A DNA stretch of 64,000 nucleotides from Sphaerisporangium sp040685555 (GTDB lineage: Bacteria > Actinomycetota > Actinomycetes > Streptosporangiales > Streptosporangiaceae), in the NCBI RefSeq assembly GCF_040685555.1, contig NZ_JBFBIK010000016.1, positions 1-64,000 of the forward strand, in the 5' to 3' direction. A model generated the notes under the pieces. That model made no database searches. It was not told the DNA's origin and was given only the letters and a program-made list of their open reading frames with translations. Of this stretch, positions 1 to 7,546 are shown piece by piece. Within the stretch, counting starts at the first letter, position 1. Each line of letters begins with the position of its first letter. Both the position numbers and the translations under genes were made by a program.

Positions 1-70
1 CAGCAACCTCAGCCTCTTGGGGTGCACCCCCCACGAGAACAGCAGCCTCAGCATCCTCTGCGGCAACTGA
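1..70 (+). CDS. Class III lanthipeptide precursor, copy 1 (5' truncated by window edge)
   Basis: Only the C-terminal core is in the window: from base 2 the frame reads SNLSLLGC, then TPHEN, then SSLSILCGN and a TGA at 68-70. Two Ser-x2-Ser-x(2-3)-Cys units are visible, the pattern from which class III enzymes build labionin or lanthionine rings, and the second unit closely resembles the SSLSITTC part of SapB. The 70 bases match the 3' end of the next precursor except for one silent change (TTG for CTG, Leu). The start codon and leader lie to the left. The product is probably a SapB-like morphogen or a labyrinthopeptin-like peptide; the sequence cannot tell which. Confidence 0.8.
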   Translation, partial: SNLSLLGCTPHENSSLSILCGN

Positions 71-106
71 TCATCCGGCAACTCCATACGAAAGGGCGTA
101 ACCGAA

Positions 107-232
107 ATGGCGCTTCTCGACCTGCAGACCATGGAGGCCCCCACCGGCGGTGGCGGCGGCGGCAGCAACCTCAGCCTCCTGGGGTGCACCCCCCACGAGA
201 ACAGCAGCCTCAGCATCCTCTGCGGCAACTGA
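107..232 (+). CDS. Class III lanthipeptide precursor, copy 2 (SapB/RamS-like, 41 aa)
   Basis: This is a complete 41-residue precursor. Residues 1-13 form a short leader containing a LLDLQTME stretch, the kind of helical leader motif recognised by class III synthetases. A run of six glycines (14-19) precedes the core at residues 20-41. Ring-forming residues are Ser20, Ser23 and Cys27 (S-x2-S-x3-C), then Ser33, Ser36 and Cys39 (S-x2-S-x2-C). The core is identical to copy 1. An ABC exporter pair follows 76 bp downstream, as in ram/amf loci, so the peptide is presumably modified by an upstream LanKC enzyme and exported by that pair. The poly-Gly hinge is longer than in SapB and may mark the cleavage region; that is inference. 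Confidence 0.88.
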   Translation: MALLDLQTMEAPTGGGGGGSNLSLLGCTPHENSSLSILCGN

Positions 233-308
233 CACATCGCCTGGAGCGGCCCTCATCCGGCCGCTCCAGGCCTGTTCATTCCCGGATTCCTCGGAAGGAA
301 AACCTTCG

Positions 309-2147
309 ATGTCGGAAGCCCAGGCGCCAGGCGGCCAGGTGACCGGCACCGACCAGAGCCGGACGGCGGACCGGCTTCTCCTTGAGGTGCTGCGCCGCAG
401 TGGCCGCTGGCCCGTGGTGTACGCCGTGACCGCGCTGGCCGGCGCCGTGGTCGAGCTCCTGCTCCCCGGCGCGCTTGGCCGCGCGGTCGATATTCTCGTC
501 ACTCCCGGCGCCGACATCGCAGAAGCCCTCCTGCTCTGCGCGTCGCTCGTCGTCACGGTGGTCGCGTGCGACGCCGTGGCGGTCCTCGCGGCCGGCGCGG
601 GCGGCGCGCAGGCCGCCCGCTGGCTCCGCGAGCGCGTCGTGCGGCACGTGCTGGCCGTCGGCCCCGCGATCTCCCGGCACTTCCCGGCCGGTGACCTCGT
701 GACCCGGGCCGGAGCCAACACCGAGGAGGTGGGGGCCGCCCCCGAGGCGCTGATCACGGCCGTGGCCCTGCTCGTGCCGGCGGGCGGTTCCCTCATCGCG
801 CTGGCGCTCATCGACCCCTGGCTCGCCGTGGCGTTCTCGATCGGCCTGGCCCTGATCGGGGTGGTCCTGCGCGCGTTCCTGCGGGAGGCGACGGCCGTCG
901 CCACGGGCTACCAGGAGGCGCAGAGCGACATCGCGTCGCGGCTGATCGACGCGCTGTCCGGGGCGCGCACCATCGCCGCCGCGGGGACCGAGGACCTGGA
1001 GACCAGGCGCGTGCTGAAGCCGCTGCCGCGCCTGCGTGCCCACGGCCTCGCCCTGTGGCGCGTCAACGCCCGCGCCGGCGTCCAGGCGGCCATCGTCGTC
1101 CCCCTGCTGGAGACGGCGGTGATCGGGGTCGGCGGGCTCCGGCTGGCCTCGGGCGAGCTGAGCGTCGGTGAGCTGTTCGCGGCGGCGCGGTACGCGGTGC
1201 TCGGCGCCGGCATCGGCTCGGCGCTCGGCTACCTCAACAGGCTCGGGCGCGCCCGCTCGGCGGCAGGGCGCGTCCGGCAGGTCCTCCACGAGCCCGCCAT
1301 GGCGTACGGCGGGGAGGACCTGCCCGGCGACCACGACGTCTCCGGGCGGGACGACCCGCCGGATCCGGGCAGGCCACGGGACGCCGGCCGGCACGGACCG
1401 CACGGGCGGCGGGAGCTCGGGGACGCCGGCCCGTACGGGACTCGCGGGCGGCTGGAGTTTCGCGATGTCACCGTGTGCGTGGACGGCAGGCCCGTGCTGC
1501 GCGACATCGACCTCGCCGTGCCCGGAGGCGCCGTGGTGGCCGTGGTCGGCAGGTCGGGAAGCGGCAAGTCCCTGCTCGCCGCCGTCGCCGGGCGGCTGGC
1601 CGACCCCGACGGCGGCGAGGTGCTGCTGGACGGGGTGCCGCTGCGCCGCCTCGGCCGCGCGGCGCTGCGCCGCGCCGTCGGCTACGCGTTCGAACGGCCC
1701 GTGCTCTTCGGTTCCACGCTGGCCGAGGCGATCGCCGTGGGACGCCCGCGGGAGGTGGCGAGGGCCGCCGCCGGGGCCGCGGCGGCCGACCCGTTCATCC
1801 GCAAGCTCCCCCGCTCGTACGACACGCTCGTCGACGAGGCGCCCATGTCGGGAGGAGAGCGGCAGCGCGTGGGGCTGGCGAGGGCCTTCGCGCACGGCGG
1901 GCGGCTGCTCATCCTCGACGACGCGACCTCCAGCCTGGACACCGTCACCGAATACCAGGTGGCCCGTGCGCTGACTGAGGAGCTGCGCGACCGCACGCGG
2001 CTGATCGTCGCCCACCGGGCCGCGACGGCCGCACGCGCCGACCTGGTCGTCTGGCTGGAGGGCGGGCGGATCCGGGGACGCGGCGCGCATGAGGTCCTGT
2101 GGGGGGATCCCGACTACCGCGCCGTGTTCCAGGTCGCGGAGCGGTGA
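309..2147 (+). CDS. ABC transporter, fused TMD-NBD (RamA-like lanthipeptide exporter subunit)
   Basis: 612 residues with an exporter-type membrane domain in about the first 300, then an unusual polar linker rich in Asp, His, Arg and Gly (roughly 340-385), then the ATPase domain. Walker A GRSGSGKS is at about 414-421, the signature MSGGERQRVGLARA near 513, and Walker B LLILDDATSSLD near 532. The residue after the Walker B aspartate is Asp, not the catalytic Glu, so this site may hydrolyse ATP poorly; heterodimeric exporters often have one such site. The ATG at 309 is chosen because GGAAGGA lies 9 bases upstream. It follows the precursors and is coupled to the next ABC gene, so the two probably form a heterodimer exporting the lanthipeptide. 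Confidence 0.88.
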   Translation: MSEAQAPGGQVTGTDQSRTADRLLLEVLRRSGRWPVVYAVTALAGAVVELLLPGALGRAVDILVTPGADIAEALLLCASLVVTVVACDAVAVLAAGAGGAQAARWLRERVVRHVLAVGPAISRHFPAGDLVTRAGANTEEVGAAPEALITAVALLVPAGGSLIALALIDPWLAVAFSIGLALIGVVLRAFLREATAVATGYQEAQSDIASRLIDALSGARTIAAAGTEDLETRRVLKPLPRLRAHGLALWRVNARAGVQAAIVVPLLETAVIGVGGLRLASGELSVGELFAAARYAVLGAGIGSALGYLNRLGRARSAAGRVRQVLHEPAMAYGGEDLPGDHDVSGRDDPPDPGRPRDAGRHGPHGRRELGDAGPYGTRGRLEFRDVTVCVDGRPVLRDIDLAVPGGAVVAVVGRSGSGKSLLAAVAGRLADPDGGEVLLDGVPLRRLGRAALRRAVGYAFERPVLFGSTLAEAIAVGRPREVARAAAGAAAADPFIRKLPRSYDTLVDEAPMSGGERQRVGLARAFAHGGRLLILDDATSSLDTVTEYQVARALTEELRDRTRLIVAHRAATAARADLVVWLEGGRIRGRGAHEVLWGDPDYRAVFQVAER

Positions 2148-2182
2148 TGGGCCACCGCGCGGTGTTCCAGGTCGCGGAGCGG
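2116..2182 (+). repeat. 29-bp direct repeat, 38-bp period, at the ABC gene junction
   Basis: Bases 2116-2144 recur at 2154-2182 with a single C to G difference. The first copy encodes the last residues (RAVFQVAER) of the upstream transporter. The second re-encodes the same residues beyond its stop codon, inside the 13-codon frame listed at 2147-2188. Confidence 0.9.
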
Positions 2183-2188
2183 CTGTGA
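2147..2188 (+). other. 13-codon coupling mini-ORF between the two ABC genes
   Basis: The stop of the first transporter (TGA 2145-2147) shares its last A with an ATG. From there a frame reads MGHRAVFQVAERL and ends at TGA 2186-2188, which overlaps the GTG start of the second transporter (GTGA). The mini-ORF exists because the 3' end of the first gene has been duplicated. It would let terminating ribosomes step through to the second gene. Translation itself is inferred. Confidence 0.5.
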
Positions 2189-3897
2189 CGGTCCGCGGCC
2201 TGCTGTGGGAGGCGCTGCGGCGGCGTCCGCGCCACCTGGTCAGGCTGCTCGGCTGGTCGTTCGCCGAGGCGGCGCCTTCGTTCGCCTCCGGCCAGGCCAT
2301 CGCGCACGCGCTGGACGACGGGTTCGCCGCCGGCCGTCCGATGGTCGGCCTCGGGTGGCTGGCGATGCTGGCCACCGCCTGGCTGGCCGCGGCGGTGGGC
2401 GCGCGGCAGGTGCTCCTGGCCATCGCCGGGATCGTCGAGCCGTTCCGCGACACGCTGCTGCGGCGGGTCGTCGACGGCACGCTGCACCGGGCGGCCGCCT
2501 CGGGGGTGCGGCCGGACAGCGCCGCCGTGGCACGGCTCAACCGCCAGGTCGAGCTCGCCAGGGACTCCTTCGGCGCCGTGATCGCCGTGGTCAGGTCGTT
2601 CCTGTTCTCAGTGGTGGGGGTGGTGCTGGGCGTGCTGACGCTGATGGGCGCCGTGCTGCCCCAGGTGATCCTGCCGCTCGTGGCGGGGCTGGCGCTCTTC
2701 CTGACGTCCCTGCCGGCCATGGCGCGGCTCCAGCGGGAGCTCATCCTGGCCGAGGAGCGCACCTCGGCGTCGGTGGCCGCCATGGTGGACGGCCTGCGCG
2801 ACGTCACCGCCTGCGGGGCCGAGGACCGCGTGGGCGCCGACGTCGGGCGGGACGTGGACCACCAGGCCCGTACGAGCCGGTCGCTGGCCAGGCTCACCGC
2901 CGCGAGGACGCTCTCGCTGGCCGTGGGCGGGTGGCTGCCCATCCTGATGGTGCTGGCCGCCACCCCCTCACTGGTCCGCGACGGCGCGACGACCGGGATC
3001 ATCCTCGGCACGCTCACGTACGTGGCGCAGTCCCTGACGCCCGCGCTCGGCAGCCTCGTGCAGGGCGTCGGCGTCAACGGCGTGCGGCTGGTGGTGGCGC
3101 TCGAACGCATCACCAAGACGAGCGCGCGGCCGGCGGCGGCCCCGTCCGGTTCTGCGCGGATGCCGAGGGGCATGCTGCTGCGGCTGCGCGGGGTGACGTT
3201 CGCGTACGGCCCGCGCGCCGACCCGGTGATCTCCGACCTCGACCTCGCCGTGCGGGACGGCGACCATCTCGCCGTCGTCGGCCCGAGCGGGATCGGCAAG
3301 TCCACGGTGGCCGCGCTGGTCGCCGGGATCCTCGCGCCGCGCGCCGGGCGGATCGCCATCGGCGGGGTCCCCATCGAGACCCTCGACCGCGCCGCCATGT
3401 GCCGGGCCCGCGTCCTCATCCCGCAGGAGGCGTACGTCTTCCGGGGCACGCTGGGCGAGAACCTCACCTACCTGGCGGACGAGCCGTCGGTGTCGGACAT
3501 CGACAAGGCGGTCGACGCGGTCGGCATGACCGATCTGGCGCGCAGGCTCGGCGGCTACGCGGCCGAGGTGGATCCGTCCGAGCTGTCGTCGGGGGAACGT
3601 CAGCTCATCGCCCTCACCCGGGCCTACCTGTCCCCCGCGAGGCTGGTCCTGCTCGACGAGGCCACCTGCCACCTGGACCCGGCGGCCGAGGCGCGGGCCG
3701 AGGAGGCGTTCGCCGCCCGCGACGGCACGCTCATCGTCATCGCCCATCGCCTCACCTCGGCCCTGCGCGCCCGGCGGGTGCTGGTCATGGACGGCACGCG
3801 GGCCCTGGTGGGCACGCACGAGGAGATGGTCGCGGCCTCGCCGCTCTACCGGGACCTGATGGGCCGCTGGGAGTCCCCGGTCGTCACCGAGTCCTGA
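2185..3897 (+). CDS. ABC transporter, fused TMD-NBD (RamB-like exporter subunit)
   Basis: 570 residues with a hydrophobic exporter-type membrane domain over about 1-300 and a C-terminal ATPase. Walker A is GPSGIGKS, the signature is the slightly degenerate LSSGERQLIALTRAY, and Walker B is LVLLDEATCHLD with the catalytic Glu intact. This complements the first subunit, whose Walker B has Asp there but whose signature is canonical, so a heterodimer with one consensus and one degenerate site is plausible. The GTG at 2185 overlaps the preceding mini-ORF stop. Upstream ATG codons in this frame lie inside the first transporter and would add unrelated Arg/Pro-rich sequence, so they were rejected. Confidence 0.87.
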   Translation: MTVRGLLWEALRRRPRHLVRLLGWSFAEAAPSFASGQAIAHALDDGFAAGRPMVGLGWLAMLATAWLAAAVGARQVLLAIAGIVEPFRDTLLRRVVDGTLHRAAASGVRPDSAAVARLNRQVELARDSFGAVIAVVRSFLFSVVGVVLGVLTLMGAVLPQVILPLVAGLALFLTSLPAMARLQRELILAEERTSASVAAMVDGLRDVTACGAEDRVGADVGRDVDHQARTSRSLARLTAARTLSLAVGGWLPILMVLAATPSLVRDGATTGIILGTLTYVAQSLTPALGSLVQGVGVNGVRLVVALERITKTSARPAAAPSGSARMPRGMLLRLRGVTFAYGPRADPVISDLDLAVRDGDHLAVVGPSGIGKSTVAALVAGILAPRAGRIAIGGVPIETLDRAAMCRARVLIPQEAYVFRGTLGENLTYLADEPSVSDIDKAVDAVGMTDLARRLGGYAAEVDPSELSSGERQLIALTRAYLSPARLVLLDEATCHLDPAAEARAEEAFAARDGTLIVIAHRLTSALRARRVLVMDGTRALVGTHEEMVAASPLYRDLMGRWESPVVTES

Positions 3898-4048
3898 CCG
3901 ACGCCACGCTCACCCAGAGAGCAAAAACCGGACATTCGGTATAAAATAGCCTTATATCACCTTGTGTAGGGGTACGTGCGTATTAACGCCGGTTGCGCCT
4001 TCCTATTCGGCGACGCAGGCCAGTCCTGCTGGAACGGAGGACAACGAG
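3898..4048 (+). promoter_or_regulatory. Leader of the Asp23/Gls24 operon, candidate promoter
   Basis: This AT-rich gap follows the exporter genes. It contains TATAAAAT (3940-3947), which would serve as a -10 box, and further down GGGGTAC (3969-3975), which resembles the -10 of SigB-type stress promoters. No convincing -35 partner was found for either, so the actual start site is open. GGAGG at 4036-4040 is the ribosome binding site of the next gene. Confidence 0.35.
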
Positions 4049-4519
4049 GTGAGCACACAGATGAACGAGACGCCGGGCCGGTCGTCCGACGTCGGAGCCG
4101 TACGCACGGGATCGCGGAACGCGGAACTCGTCAGCGAGCGGGGCAGGACGACGATCGCCGACACCGTGGTCGCGAAGATCGCGGGGATGGCGGCCCGGGA
4201 AGTGCCCGGGGTGTACGCGCTGGGCGCGGGAATGTCGCGGGCGCTGGGCGTCGTGCGCGAGCGCCTGACCCGGGGAGGCGGGGGCAGCACCCAGGGGGTC
4301 GCGGTCGAGGTGGGCGAGCGCCAGGCGGCGATCGACCTCGACGTCATCGTCGAGTACGGGGTGGCGATCCCGGATCTGGCGGCGGGCGTCCGCCGCAACG
4401 TGATCAACGCCGTGGAGCACCTGTGCGGCCTGGAGGTCACCGAGGTCAACATCAACGTCGACGACCTCCACCTGCCCGACGACGAGGCGGACGAGCCGCA
4501 GGAGGCCCGCGTCCGATGA
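4049..4519 (+). CDS. Asp23/Gls24 family envelope stress response protein (paralogue 1)
   Basis: 156 residues. The Asp23/Gls24 fold is recognised from the segment beginning GRTTIADTVVAKIAGMAAREVPGV, a Gly-rich middle, and the end with VAVEVGERQAAIDLDVIVEYG and VNINVDDLHLP. Proteins of this family sit under the cell membrane, held by AmaP, and help envelope homeostasis. The GTG at 4049 is preceded by GGAGG with 8-base spacing; an ATG at 4061 is the alternative. It heads a six-gene set in which it overlaps the next gene by 4 bp (ATGA). Confidence 0.88.
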   Translation: MSTQMNETPGRSSDVGAVRTGSRNAELVSERGRTTIADTVVAKIAGMAAREVPGVYALGAGMSRALGVVRERLTRGGGGSTQGVAVEVGERQAAIDLDVIVEYGVAIPDLAAGVRRNVINAVEHLCGLEVTEVNINVDDLHLPDDEADEPQEARVR

Positions 4520-4926
4520 GCCCTCCGACCGGCGAGGTGCCCGAGGAGCGGCTGGCGGACCGCGTCGCCCAGGCGGTCACGGCCTGCCCGGACGTCGCCT
4601 CCCTGGGCGGAGGCCCGGTCGCCACCTACCTCTCCGGCCGCACCGTGGCGGGGGTGGCCGTCCGGGAGACCGAGGTGGAGGTCGCCGTGGTCGTCCGGTA
4701 CGGCCGGCCGCTCGCCGAGATCGCCGCCGAGGTACGCGACGCCGTCGGGCCTCTCGCGCCCGGACTGCCGATCCACGTACGCATCACCGACATCGGCGCG
4801 CCGGACGCGCCCCGGGGCGGCCAGAACGCCGAGACGGACGGGGAACCAGCAGAGAACGACATCGGCCCGACCGCGGACGACGCGGCCTCCCCCAGGGGAC
4901 CGGGAGACACCCCGGTATCCCCGTGA
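4516..4926 (+). CDS. Asp23/Gls24-like protein (paralogue 2)
   Basis: 136 residues. The first about 90 are Asp23-like, with VRETEVEVAVVVRYGRPLAEIAAEVRDAV and a terminal beta strand HVRITDIG. The last 45 are polar, acidic and Pro-rich, and look disordered. The N-terminal half is shorter than in paralogue 1, lacking the GMAAREVPGV block, so this is a divergent copy. It starts at ATG 4516, overlapping the previous stop by 4 bp, so the two are translationally coupled. Its role is inferred from the operon. Confidence 0.7.
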   Translation: MSPPTGEVPEERLADRVAQAVTACPDVASLGGGPVATYLSGRTVAGVAVRETEVEVAVVVRYGRPLAEIAAEVRDAVGPLAPGLPIHVRITDIGAPDAPRGGQNAETDGEPAENDIGPTADDAASPRGPGDTPVSP

Positions 4927-4977
4927 GCGGCGCCGCCGGACCCGGCGAGCGCCTCTGCGCAGTGGAAGGTGAGCGAT

Positions 4978-5169
4978 ATGGATGAATCCCGCTTCTGGCC
5001 GGCGGTCGGCCTGCTGTTCGGCACCGCGCTAGGGTTCGCCGTGATCGTCGGCGGCCTGACCGCGTTCCTCATCGTGCTGGTCCTCGGCATACTCGGGTTC
5101 CTGGTCGGCCGCGCGCTGACCGGCGAGCTCGACATGAGCGGACTGCTGGGCGGCCGGAGACGTCCGTGA
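4978..5169 (+). CDS. DUF2273-type small integral membrane protein (63 aa)
   Basis: A 63-residue protein made almost entirely of two hydrophobic segments (about 8-25 and 28-46), followed by a short polar tail ending in GGRRRP. Small proteins of this type sit in Asp23/AmaP operons of Gram-positive bacteria. ATG 4978 is preferred because GGAAGG lies 8 bases upstream; the in-frame GTG at 4969 has that same site too close. Its stop overlaps the start of the next gene (GTGA). Confidence 0.75.
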   Translation: MDESRFWPAVGLLFGTALGFAVIVGGLTAFLIVLVLGILGFLVGRALTGELDMSGLLGGRRRP

Positions 5170-5591
5170 GCACCGAGACCCACGCTCCGGGCGGCCCCGG
5201 CCCGGATCCGGCGTCACGGGGGGGCGCCGGACCGGTGGAGGCCCGTGGGCGCACCGAGGTCTCCGACCGGGTGCTGGAGCGCGTCGCCGCCCGCGCGGTG
5301 TCAGAGGTGGACCAGATCGGCGGGGCCGCGCCCCGGCTGCTCAGCGTGCCCCTCGGGCGCGACGTGCCCGGCGGCGCTCCCAAGGTCAGCGCCCATGCCG
5401 ACGGGCGGCTCGCGATCGTGCGGGTGACGCTGTCGGTGACGTATCCGGCGCCGATCCGGCAGGCCGTCCATCGCGTACGCGAGCACGTGATGTCGCGCGT
5501 CCACGAGCTGACCGGGCTGGAGGCCCGGCAGGTCGACATCGACGTCGTCCGGCTCATCCACCCGGCGGAGCAGGGAAGGCGCGTGCTGTGA
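5166..5591 (+). CDS. Asp23/Gls24 family envelope stress response protein (paralogue 3)
   Basis: 141 residues. A disordered Gly/Pro-rich N-terminus (1-25) precedes the Asp23 domain: GRTEVSDRVLERVAARAVSEV, then a Gly-Ala linker, ISAHADGRLAIVRVTL-like strands, HRVREHVMSRVHELTGL and the final QVDIDVVRL. It starts at GTG 5166, overlapping the DUF2273 gene, and its own stop overlaps the following GTG. This is the third Asp23-type gene in one operon, which suggests hetero-oligomers. Confidence 0.85.
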   Translation: MSTETHAPGGPGPDPASRGGAGPVEARGRTEVSDRVLERVAARAVSEVDQIGGAAPRLLSVPLGRDVPGGAPKVSAHADGRLAIVRVTLSVTYPAPIRQAVHRVREHVMSRVHELTGLEARQVDIDVVRLIHPAEQGRRVL

Positions 5592-6214
5592 ACTCGCCGG
5601 AGCTCCACCACCACCCCGCGGACCCCGGAACCGCCCCGCTGAGCCTGCCCGCGGACGAGAGGGCCCAGCGGCGGGCCGCGGCCCGCGCGTTCCGTCCCCG
5701 CCGGACGGTGCCGGCGGCCGTGACCGCGTTGCTGCTGGCCGCCGCCGCGCTGGTGACCTTCGTCGGAGCGGTGGCGGCGCTGGCGCGCGGGCGGGCCCAG
5801 GTGCCGCCGCTGACCTGGCTCGGCCCCATCGGCCGTGCCCACTGGAGCGACCCCGCGGCCCTCACCACGGCCGCGGTCGCGTGCCTGCTCGGGATCTGGC
5901 TCCTCGTTCTGGCGCTGACCCCCGGAAGCCCCAGGGCGATCCCCATCGCGTCCGAGGATCCGCAGACGGTCACCGGCATCACCCGTACCGGGCTGAGCCG
6001 CCACCTCGCGACCGTCGCGGCGAAGGTGGACGGCGTGTCGCGCGCGCGGGTGCGACTTCGCCGCAACCGCGCGCACGTGACGGCCGTGACCCCGCTTCGC
6101 GACGCGAGCGAGCTTCCCGGCCAGATCACGCAGGCCGTGGTGGCGCGCCTGGAAGAGCTGCGCCCGCTGAGGCCGGTGCGCGTCCGCGTCACCGTACGCC
6201 AGAGAGGGGACTGA
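5588..6214 (+). CDS. DUF6286-type membrane protein of the Asp23 operon
   Basis: 208 residues. Two membrane segments are visible, near 38-62 and 95-117, separated by about 30 residues containing PPLTWLGPIGRAHW. A soluble C-terminal half (about 130-208) starts at VTGITRTGLSRHLATVAAKVDGV and has an Asp23-like alternation of helices and strands. This architecture matches actinobacterial proteins encoded beside AmaP and may be a second membrane anchor for Asp23-type proteins. Coupled to the previous gene by a GTGA overlap; the next gene starts 4 bp after its stop. Confidence 0.72.
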   Translation: MNSPELHHHPADPGTAPLSLPADERAQRRAAARAFRPRRTVPAAVTALLLAAAALVTFVGAVAALARGRAQVPPLTWLGPIGRAHWSDPAALTTAAVACLLGIWLLVLALTPGSPRAIPIASEDPQTVTGITRTGLSRHLATVAAKVDGVSRARVRLRRNRAHVTAVTPLRDASELPGQITQAVVARLEELRPLRPVRVRVTVRQRGD

Positions 6215-6218
6215 GCCG

Positions 6219-6815
6219 GTGAGCCACCACCACACCGCCCGCGCCAACCGCATCGGCCTGGCGATCGTGGGCCTGGTCCTTCTGCTGGCCGGGGCCGCCG
6301 CGCTGGCACGCGGTCTCGGGCTGCGCGTTCTCGGGCCGCGCCACGACCAGGTGGTGTCCCAGCAGGTCGCCGCCTATGCCGCCGGCCATCCGTGGTTCTG
6401 GCCCGCTCTGGCCGTCCTCGCGCTGGTGGTCGAACTGCTGGCCCTGCGCTGGTTCCTGCTCCAGGGACGTGTCGACACCATCAGGTACCTCAGCCTGGAG
6501 CCCGATCCCGGCCGCGGCGCGACGCACCTGTCGGCGCGGGCCGCCGCGAGCGCGCTTGAGGACGACGTCGAGGAGACCATGCGCGGGACCAGGCCCACGC
6601 GAGGGGAAGGGGCGCGCGGCCAGAGGGTGCGGGCCACGCTCGGCGGCGCTCCCACCGAGCCGCGTCTCTCGCTGGCCGTCGTCCTGCCCGACGAGGCCGA
6701 TCCCGCCGCCGCCCGGCAGGGCGTCCACCGGGCGGTGACCCGGCTGCGCCAGTCCCTGGAAACCGAGCACCTTCCCACCGTCGTACGAATGCACACCATT
6801 CGCACCCATTTTTAG
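6219..6815 (+). CDS. amaP: AmaP-like membrane anchor for Asp23 proteins
   Basis: 198 residues. Two membrane helices in the first third (about 9-32 and 55-78) and then a cytoplasmic domain with an Asp23-like region (RVRATLGGAPTEPRLSLAV, VTRLRQSL). AmaP anchors Asp23 at the membrane in staphylococci. The family assignment rests on the topology plus the operon context rather than on a strong motif. It is the last gene of the set and is followed by a short GC-rich hairpin. Confidence 0.7.
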   Translation: MSHHHTARANRIGLAIVGLVLLLAGAAALARGLGLRVLGPRHDQVVSQQVAAYAAGHPWFWPALAVLALVVELLALRWFLLQGRVDTIRYLSLEPDPGRGATHLSARAAASALEDDVEETMRGTRPTRGEGARGQRVRATLGGAPTEPRLSLAVVLPDEADPAAARQGVHRAVTRLRQSLETEHLPTVVRMHTIRTHF

Positions 6816-6838
6816 CCTTTTATCAGTTTTTAATCGCC

Positions 6839-6855
6839 AGCCCCGGCCGGGGGCT
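6839..6855 (+). terminator. Candidate terminator after amaP
   Basis: AGCCCC-GGCC-GGGGGCT can fold as a short GC hairpin just after the last gene of the Asp23 operon. It has no T tract, as is common in actinomycetes. Confidence 0.4.
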
Positions 6856-6933
6856 CAGGCGGCGTGTACGGCCTGACCAGCGAGGGAATGCGGATTAATA
6901 CGACATACCGTCGAATTGGATGGAGGGGGTGTC

Positions 6934-7395
6934 ATGGGTGCGCACGCGCGTGAAATGACTCGAACGCCGCTGCAAATGGCCGCGTTCGTCTTGGGAATCA
7001 TCTTCCTCCTGATAGGAATCCTCGGCTTCATTCCCGGCATCACCACGAACTACGGGGCCATGAAGTTCGCCGGTCACCACTCGGACGCGAACCTCCTGGG
7101 CCTGTTCCAGGTGTCGGTCCTGCACAACATCGTGCACCTGCTCTTCGGCATCGCGGGCGTCACGCTCGCCCGCAGCTGGAACGGAGCCCGCAACTTCCTC
7201 ATCTGGGGCGGCGTCATCTACCTGCTGCTGTGGATCTACGGCCTGCTGGTGGGCCGCAACAGCCCCGCCAACTTCATCCCGCTCAACACCCCCGACAACT
7301 GGCTGCACTTCCTGCTGGGCATCGTCATGATCGGACTCGGCTTCGCGCTGTCCCGCCGCACATCCCGCCCCGGAAGGGGCTCGTTCCCCATCTAG
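6934..7395 (+). CDS. DUF4383 domain-containing membrane protein
   Basis: 153 residues with four hydrophobic segments (about 10-28, 52-72, 85-105 and 119-137). The order of conserved features fits DUF4383: an N-terminal QMAAFVLGIIFLLIGILGF helix, a VSVLHNIVHLLFGIAG block and the final NWLHFLLGIVMIGLGFAL. The biochemical role of the family is not known. ATG 6934 has GGAGGGGG a few bases upstream. It may be stress-regulated like its neighbours, but no clear promoter was identified. Confidence 0.85.
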   Translation: MGAHAREMTRTPLQMAAFVLGIIFLLIGILGFIPGITTNYGAMKFAGHHSDANLLGLFQVSVLHNIVHLLFGIAGVTLARSWNGARNFLIWGGVIYLLLWIYGLLVGRNSPANFIPLNTPDNWLHFLLGIVMIGLGFALSRRTSRPGRGSFPI

Positions 7396-7415
7396 CGGCA
7401 CCGCGTACGTCCTCA

Positions 7416-7445
7416 CCGGGCCCTCGCCCTCGCGGCCGGGCCCGG
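7416..7445 (+). terminator. Candidate hairpin terminator after the DUF4383 gene
   Basis: The arms CCGGGCCC (7416-7423) and GGGCCCGG (7438-7445) are perfect inverted repeats around a 14-base loop, 20 bp past the stop codon. Confidence 0.5.
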
Positions 7446-7546
7446 CCGGGCGCCGATTCGTTTCCAGGTGTCTTTACGGGGATCTCGAACAGGAGTAAAA
7501 CCCGGAGTGATCGCTCGTAAACCCACGCCCCCGCGAGGTGATCGCC

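Noticed and set aside
276..3467. Very long minus-strand open frame opposite the ABC exporter genes
   Set aside because: It is the antisense of well-supported transporters, is Arg/Ser/Pro-rich and has no domain. GC-rich DNA often leaves such frames open.
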